Positions 59,885-64,000 of a stretch of 64,000 nucleotides of DNA are shown piece by piece; position 1 is the first letter of the stretch, and every line of letters starts with the position of its first letter. The notes under the pieces were generated by a model. It was not told the DNA's origin. It made no database searches and worked only from the letters and a program-made list of their open reading frames with translations. The DNA is from Bradyrhizobium agreste (GTDB lineage: Bacteria; Pseudomonadota; Alphaproteobacteria; Rhizobiales; Xanthobacteraceae): assembly GCF_016031625.1 (NCBI RefSeq), contig NZ_JACCHP010000007.1, forward strand, positions 248,001-312,000. The letters are read 5' to 3'. The translations under genes and the position numbers were made by a program.

Positions 59885-60096
59885 TGCTTTTTCGTCGCGA
59901 ACCAAGCGATCGACCAATTCAATGCAAATGGTCAGCGGTCGTCAATCGCAGCAGCCTGAACCGATCGCAACGACGCGGAGGAGCGACCGGCGCGCCGGCT
60001 CCACCCCCAGCGCCTTCCGCTAACGAACTGAACTTAATGTGAAATTTTGTCCTGTTACTGAACGCGGACGGCGCGTCGGCCGACCAAGTCCACAGG

Positions 60097-60114
60097 CTGT
60101 CATCAATCTGTCAG
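60097..60114 (+). promoter_or_regulatory. Pho box, near consensus, in front of telA
   Basis: CTGTCAT (60097-60103), CAAT, CTGTCAG (60108-60114). The two 7-base units are 11 bases apart and match the PhoB consensus in all but about one base. It points towards telA, 67 bases from its start. This would place the TelA operon under phosphate-starvation control. Confidence 0.7.
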
Positions 60115-60128
60115 ACGAGCCGGGCTTT

Positions 60129-60145
60129 CCTGCCGGAACGGCAGG
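60129..60145. promoter_or_regulatory. Inverted repeat CCTGCCG-GAA-CGGCAGG
   Basis: Perfect 7-bp arms with a 3-base spacer, located between the Pho box and the telA start. It may be an operator or an RNA hairpin in the leader. No regulator can be assigned. Confidence 0.5.
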
Positions 60146-60181
60146 ACGTGCTATCCTGCACTGGCGAGAACCAAGGAGCGA

Positions 60182-61243
60182 ATGGTGAGCGAAATCATCA
60201 ATGTCCCGGCACTGCCGACGGATGCATCGGCCGTCGCGCGCATCAAGTCCGAGATCGACATTTCGGATCGCTCGCGCCTCGTCACGTTCGGCGAGCGGGC
60301 GCAACGCTCGGTGGTCGAGTTCGCCGACCGTATTCTCGCCCAGACACAGAACCGCGAGCTCGGCGCCACCGGCAAGCTCCTGACCGATATCCTCGCCAAG
60401 GCTCGGGGGCTGGATCCGGCCGACCTCAAGGACAAGGGCTTTCTCGCCCGCATCTTCTCGTCGGCGGAGGCGCGGCTGCGTCGCTTCACCGAACAGTTCA
60501 ACGAGGTCGCTTCGCAGATCGACCGCGTCTGCGTCGAGCTCGACCGCAACAAGGAGGTCCTGCGCCGCGACATCGCCCTGCTCGACGATCTCTACGAGCA
60601 GACCCGCAACGCGCTCGGCCAGCTCGATATGCACATCGCCGCGGGCAAAGCCTTCACCGAGGAATTCCGCAGCGGCAAGCTCGTCGAGATGGAGCGGAAC
60701 GCGAAGGCACAAGGCGCGGGTAGCGACGCCATGCTCGCCGCGCAGACCTATCAGGACGCGGTGCAGGCGCTCGACCGGCTCGAGAAGCGGGTCTTCTATC
60801 TCCAGCAGGCGCGCCAGATCGGCATCCAGCAGCTGCCGCAAATCCGCATCGTGCAGTCCGGCGACGAGACGCTGATCGAGAACTTGCAGGCGACGACCGA
60901 GCTCACGATTCCCGTGTGGAAGCAGAAGATGATCCTGCTGCTTGGTCTCAACCGGCAGAAATCCGCGCTCGAGCTTCAGAAGACCGTCACCGACGCGACC
61001 AATGAGATGATGCGCCAGGCCTCCGAGATGATGAAGACTCAGGCAATCGAGATCGAGAAGCAGTCGCAGCGCGGCATCATCGATATCCAGACCCTGGAGC
61101 AGACCAACCGGGATCTGATCGAGACCATCTCCGGCGTGCTCACGGTACAGGAGCAGGGCCGCACCAAACGCGCCGAGATCGAGCACCGGATGGCGGAGCT
61201 GACGGACGAGTTGAAGACCGCGATAGCGAAAGCTGCGCCTTGA
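60182..61243 (+). CDS. TelA family protein (toxic anion resistance, TelA/KlaA)
   Basis: 353 residues, predicted almost entirely helical and coiled-coil. TelA features are FADRILAQTQNRELGATGKLLTDILAKARGLDPADLKDKGFLARIF and IPVWKQKMILLLGLNRQKSALELQKTVTDATNEMMRQASE. TelA/KlaA proteins were linked to tellurite, colicin and phage resistance; a general envelope stress role is likely. No membrane segment. It is the first gene of a plus-strand set with the VWA lipoprotein and XpaC. A Pho box and an inverted repeat lie upstream. Confidence 0.88.
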   Translation: MVSEIINVPALPTDASAVARIKSEIDISDRSRLVTFGERAQRSVVEFADRILAQTQNRELGATGKLLTDILAKARGLDPADLKDKGFLARIFSSAEARLRRFTEQFNEVASQIDRVCVELDRNKEVLRRDIALLDDLYEQTRNALGQLDMHIAAGKAFTEEFRSGKLVEMERNAKAQGAGSDAMLAAQTYQDAVQALDRLEKRVFYLQQARQIGIQQLPQIRIVQSGDETLIENLQATTELTIPVWKQKMILLLGLNRQKSALELQKTVTDATNEMMRQASEMMKTQAIEIEKQSQRGIIDIQTLEQTNRDLIETISGVLTVQEQGRTKRAEIEHRMAELTDELKTAIAKAAP

Positions 61244-61308
61244 GGCCTGCATCGTAACTGTTTCTCCATGAAGCTCCTCCATAAGGGCCGCCGCATGAAG
61301 GTTCGGGC

Positions 61309-62898
61309 ATGAGGACTTTCCGTCTCTTGCGGCGCCACTTGGCGCTGATCGCAACAGTGCCGCTGATTGCCGCGCTGCTGTCGGGCTGCGGCGGCCCAGG
61401 ACCGCAATTCACCATCCTTTCGGGCTCGGAGAACGACGTTCTCGAACCGCTGGTGCAGGAGTTCTGCAAGTCGCGCAACGCGACCTGCACGATGCGCTAT
61501 CAGGGCTCGCTCGACATCGCTCTCGCCCTGAAGGCGGGCGATCCCGGTGCGGATGCCGTGTGGCCGGCCGCCTCGATCTGGATCGACATGTTCGACACGA
61601 CGCGGCGGGTGAAGATGGTCAAGTCGATCGTGCAGATGCCGGTCATTCTCGGCGTACGCCGTTCCAAGGCCGAGGCGCTGGGCTGGATCGACACCAAGGT
61701 GACCGCCAGGGACATCCTCGCGGCCGTCGAGGGCGGCAAGCTGAAATTCCTGATGACGTCGGCGACCCAATCCAATTCCGGAGCCGCCGCCTATCTAGCC
61801 ATGCTGGCGGCCGGCATCGGCAAGCCGGACCTGATCGAGGCCGGCGATCTCGACAAACCCGAAGTGCTGGCCACCGCACGCGGATTGCTCAAGGGCGTCG
61901 AGCGCAGCGCAGGCTCCAGCGGCTGGCTCGCCGACCTCTACCGCGACGGCGAGCGCAGCGGCGCGCGCTACCAGGCGATCTGGAACTACGAAGCCGTCAT
62001 CAAGGAAACCAACGACAAGCTGATCGCCGAGAACCACGAGCCGCTCTATGCAATCTATCCCGCCGACGGCGTGGCGATCGCGGATTCGCCGCTCGGCTTC
62101 GTCGACCGCGGCCGCGGCAAGGAAGTCGAAAGCTTCTTTGCCGACCTCCAGGCGTTCCTGCTCAACGGCGATACGCAAGGCAAGATCTCCAAGACCGGCC
62201 GGCGCGTCGAGATCGGCCGCGCCACCCCGCTTGCAGCCGACCCGAGGACGAATCTCGATCCGTCACGGCCGGTGACCGTGATCCGGCCGCCGGAGCCCGC
62301 CGTGATCCAGAAGGCCCTCCTGATCTATCAGGAGGCGCTGCGGCGGCCGTCACTGACCGCGCTCTGTCTTGACGTCTCCGGAAGCATGCAGGGCGCCGGC
62401 GAAAAGCAACTGCTCGACGCCATGCGCTTCCTGCTCACGCCGGAGCGTACCCGCGAGGTGCTGGTGCAATGGACGAAGTCGGACGAGATTCTCGTCCTGC
62501 CCTTCAGCGACCACATCCTCTGGACGGCACGCGCCAGCGGCGACGAGAACGAGCAGGCCAGCCTGCTCGCACGCGCGCTCGAATTGCGGGCCAACGGGGG
62601 CACAGACTTCTATACATGTGCGGCGCAGGCGCTCGCTGCCATGAAGTCGCGTCTGGGCGATGGCCAGCATCTGCCGGCCATCGTCATCATGACCGATGGC
62701 AAGAGCCAAGGGTCTATGTCCACATTCGAGGCGGCCTGGCGCGCCGATGGCCATCGCGTGCCGGTATTCGGCGTGACGTTCGGGTCCGAGGTCGATCGCA
62801 GCCAGCTCGACAACCTCGCGAAGCTGACCGGAGGCCGCGTGTTCGACGGAAGCAAGAGTCTCACGGACGCGTTCCGTGCGGTACGAGGGTACAACTGA
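61309..62898 (+). CDS. Lipoprotein with solute-binding-like domain and VWA domain
   Basis: 529 residues. The signal peptide ends in a lipobox (LLSGC, Cys27). Residues about 30-330 resemble periplasmic binding-protein folds of the extracellular solute-binding type (GDPGADAVWPAASIW, LMTSATQSNSGAAAYLAMLAAG, WNYEAVIKETNDKLIAENHEPLYAIYPADGVAIADSPLGFV). A C-terminal VWA domain (from about 345) has a complete MIDAS: D355-x-S-x-S, Thr432 and Asp463 (DVSGS, GGTDF, MTDGK). It should therefore bind metal and protein partners. It is 65 bases after telA and ends adjacent to xpaC. Confidence 0.82.
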   Translation: MRTFRLLRRHLALIATVPLIAALLSGCGGPGPQFTILSGSENDVLEPLVQEFCKSRNATCTMRYQGSLDIALALKAGDPGADAVWPAASIWIDMFDTTRRVKMVKSIVQMPVILGVRRSKAEALGWIDTKVTARDILAAVEGGKLKFLMTSATQSNSGAAAYLAMLAAGIGKPDLIEAGDLDKPEVLATARGLLKGVERSAGSSGWLADLYRDGERSGARYQAIWNYEAVIKETNDKLIAENHEPLYAIYPADGVAIADSPLGFVDRGRGKEVESFFADLQAFLLNGDTQGKISKTGRRVEIGRATPLAADPRTNLDPSRPVTVIRPPEPAVIQKALLIYQEALRRPSLTALCLDVSGSMQGAGEKQLLDAMRFLLTPERTREVLVQWTKSDEILVLPFSDHILWTARASGDENEQASLLARALELRANGGTDFYTCAAQALAAMKSRLGDGQHLPAIVIMTDGKSQGSMSTFEAAWRADGHRVPVFGVTFGSEVDRSQLDNLAKLTGGRVFDGSKSLTDAFRAVRGYN

Positions 62899-63555
62899 AT
62901 GGCGACGATGCCGTCCGGGCTTGGCTGGATCGCGGGTGGAGTGGCAGCCGCAGCGTTGCTGCCGTCGCTCGCGATCGGGCTTGCCATGCCGTTCTGGATC
63001 GCGCTCGCGATCAGTGCGGCTGCAGGGGGAGGCATCGTCGTGGCGCTGGCGCCGCGAAACCGGTTCGCCGCGCTGGAGGCCAGCGGCGTCGCGCGCGGCA
63101 AGATCGAATTCGCAGCCGAACTTCTGACCGAGGCGGAGCCGCTCGCCGAGCGCATGGAAGACACCGCCTCGGCGATCCGCACCCGCGCAGTCGCCGATCG
63201 CATCCGTCACCTCGTGCAGATTGCGCGCGAGATCTTTGCCGCGATCGAGCGCGATCCGCTGCGGCTCGACCGCGTGCGCCGGTTCCTGACCTACTATCTG
63301 CCGCGCGCAGCCGAGATCGCCGACGCCTACCGCGCGCTGGAGAAGAGCACCGTGCCCGACACTTCGCGCCTTGCGGCCGCGCGTGACATGATCGACCGGC
63401 TCGACGGTGCCTTCACCCGCTATGCGGCCAATCTCCAGGACGCCGATCTCGACAAGCTGGACATTGATCTGAAGTTGTTGAAACGCTCACTCGACGAGGA
63501 CATCGGCCCGGCGCCGCCGGCCGCGCCAGTCGAGACCAAGAGAGGGACCAATTGA
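62899..63555 (+). CDS. XpaC-like (5-bromo-4-chloroindolyl phosphate hydrolysis) family protein
   Basis: 218 residues. Two hydrophobic segments near the N-terminus (about 8-28 and 32-50) are followed by a helical cytoplasmic domain (AELLTEAEPLAERMEDTASAIRTRAVADRIRHLVQIAREIFAAIERDP and RRFLTYYLPRAAEIADAYRAL), as in XpaC proteins. In B. subtilis xpaC and telA are neighbours. It starts right after the VWA gene stop (ATG at 62899) and its stop overlaps the next start by one base. Confidence 0.82.
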   Translation: MATMPSGLGWIAGGVAAAALLPSLAIGLAMPFWIALAISAAAGGGIVVALAPRNRFAALEASGVARGKIEFAAELLTEAEPLAERMEDTASAIRTRAVADRIRHLVQIAREIFAAIERDPLRLDRVRRFLTYYLPRAAEIADAYRALEKSTVPDTSRLAAARDMIDRLDGAFTRYAANLQDADLDKLDIDLKLLKRSLDEDIGPAPPAAPVETKRGTN

Positions 63556-64000
63556 TGGCAATCTCGCGCCGTGCCTTCGGAATCGGCCTCGTCGCCGCCA
63601 GCGCGGCGGCGACCGGCGGTTACGTATATCTGCGCGAGCACCCCGAAATCGCCGGGCGCTTCGGCGAGCCGAAGCGGCTGTTCGGCTTCGCGGGCGGCGA
63701 AAAGGAGGGTTTCCTCGGCAACGCCCGCGTGAAGAGCTTGCTGGAGCGCCGGTTCGGACTGATCCTCGACGGCCGCCGCGCGGGATCGGTCGAGATGGTT
63801 CGTGAACGCGCCTTGCTCGACCAGAAGCCGCAATTCCTGTGGCCGTCCTCGTCCGTGCTGGTCGAGATGGCGCGGTCTTCGGGCGTGAAGATCTCCCGCG
63901 ATCAGGTGATCTTCAACTCCCCGATCGTGCTCTATTCCTGGGATCGCATTGCCGAGGGCCTGGTCAAGGGCGGTATTGCGCAATCCGCCGGCGGGCCGCG
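63555..64000 (+). CDS. Membrane-anchored or Tat-exported solute-binding-like protein, truncated by window end
   Basis: The first 148 residues are visible. The N-terminus MAISRRAFGIGL has a twin-arginine-like motif (SRRAF) and a short hydrophobic stretch, so it is exported or anchored. The following sequence (SLLERRFGLILDGRRAGSVEMV, then FLWPSSSVLVEMARSSGVKI and FNSPIVLYSWDRIAEGL) resembles the solute-binding-like part of the VWA lipoprotein at 61309, suggesting a paralogous domain. The start overlaps the XpaC stop by one base (TGATG). The rest of the gene lies outside. Confidence 0.75.
   Translation, partial: MAISRRAFGIGLVAASAAATGGYVYLREHPEIAGRFGEPKRLFGFAGGEKEGFLGNARVKSLLERRFGLILDGRRAGSVEMVRERALLDQKPQFLWPSSSVLVEMARSSGVKISRDQVIFNSPIVLYSWDRIAEGLVKGGIAQSAGGP

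Overview
The window (64 kb, GC-rich, strong codon bias) looks like the chromosome of a Bradyrhizobium-type alphaproteobacterium (Rhizobiales, Nitrobacteraceae). The reasons are the protein families (UPF0262/DUF2948/hisD block, Bug and TRAP binding proteins, C-P lyase cluster), the many intergenic palindromic repeats of a kind I associate with that genus, and a long dispersed repeat that I recall from Bradyrhizobium genomes. There is no phage, insertion sequence, plasmid function or CRISPR array.

Layout. 1-6.2 kb: tail of an outer-membrane beta-barrel gene, a membrane GGDEF/EAL protein, a DUF1326/DUF2182 pair, a YbaK-type deacylase and a CBS protein. 6.6-10.3 kb: a TRAP transporter (binding protein, small and large permease) with a strong hairpin after the binding-protein gene. 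10.3-14.6 kb, minus strand: tRNA-Phe, yacG, maf, a low-molecular-weight phosphatase, UPF0262, hisD and DUF2948. infA and murA, which I expect in this block, are absent. 14.7-23.8 kb: mixed accessory genes (haloperoxidase-type hydrolase, EthD protein, cyclic-nucleotide/thioredoxin-reductase-like fusion, tRNA-Thr, RidA, a ~0.65-kb dispersed repeat, haem-type membrane protein plus Tat-exported dioxygenase-like protein, YhbW-type luciferase-like oxidoreductase).

24.0-29.6 kb: a minus-strand catabolic operon (Bug binding protein, flavin reductase, FAH-family hydrolase, HpaH-type hydratase, RidA, LigI-type amidohydrolase) opposed by an IclR regulator whose start codon lies in a perfect 19-bp palindrome. 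29.7-34.7 kb: MetY, a hydrolase, a very basic DUF6496 protein, an orphan SsuA-type binding protein and an SDR.

34.8-49.2 kb: a complete phosphonate (C-P lyase) island. phnG-H-I-J-K-L-M-N plus a PPOX flavoprotein gene run leftwards; phnF runs divergently; phnC-D-E-E also run leftwards; and a rightward unit encodes a hexapeptide acyltransferase, a second PhnM and a DUF1045 2H-phosphoesterase-like protein. Direct-repeat Pho boxes and a 12-bp-arm palindrome in the phnG/phnF gap suggest activation by PhoB and repression by PhnF.

49.2-56.3 kb: SBP56/methanethiol oxidase with an overlapping membrane-protein gene, a DHDPS-family lyase, a chemoreceptor, an enoyl-CoA hydratase and a MarR regulator. 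56.4-64 kb holds the two most unusual items. One is a single-chain protein joining a ClpS-like domain, a ClpX-like zinc finger and an AAA+ ATPase. The other is a TelA, solute-binding/VWA lipoprotein, XpaC and Tat-like binding protein operon preceded by a near-consensus Pho box. The last gene runs off the window.
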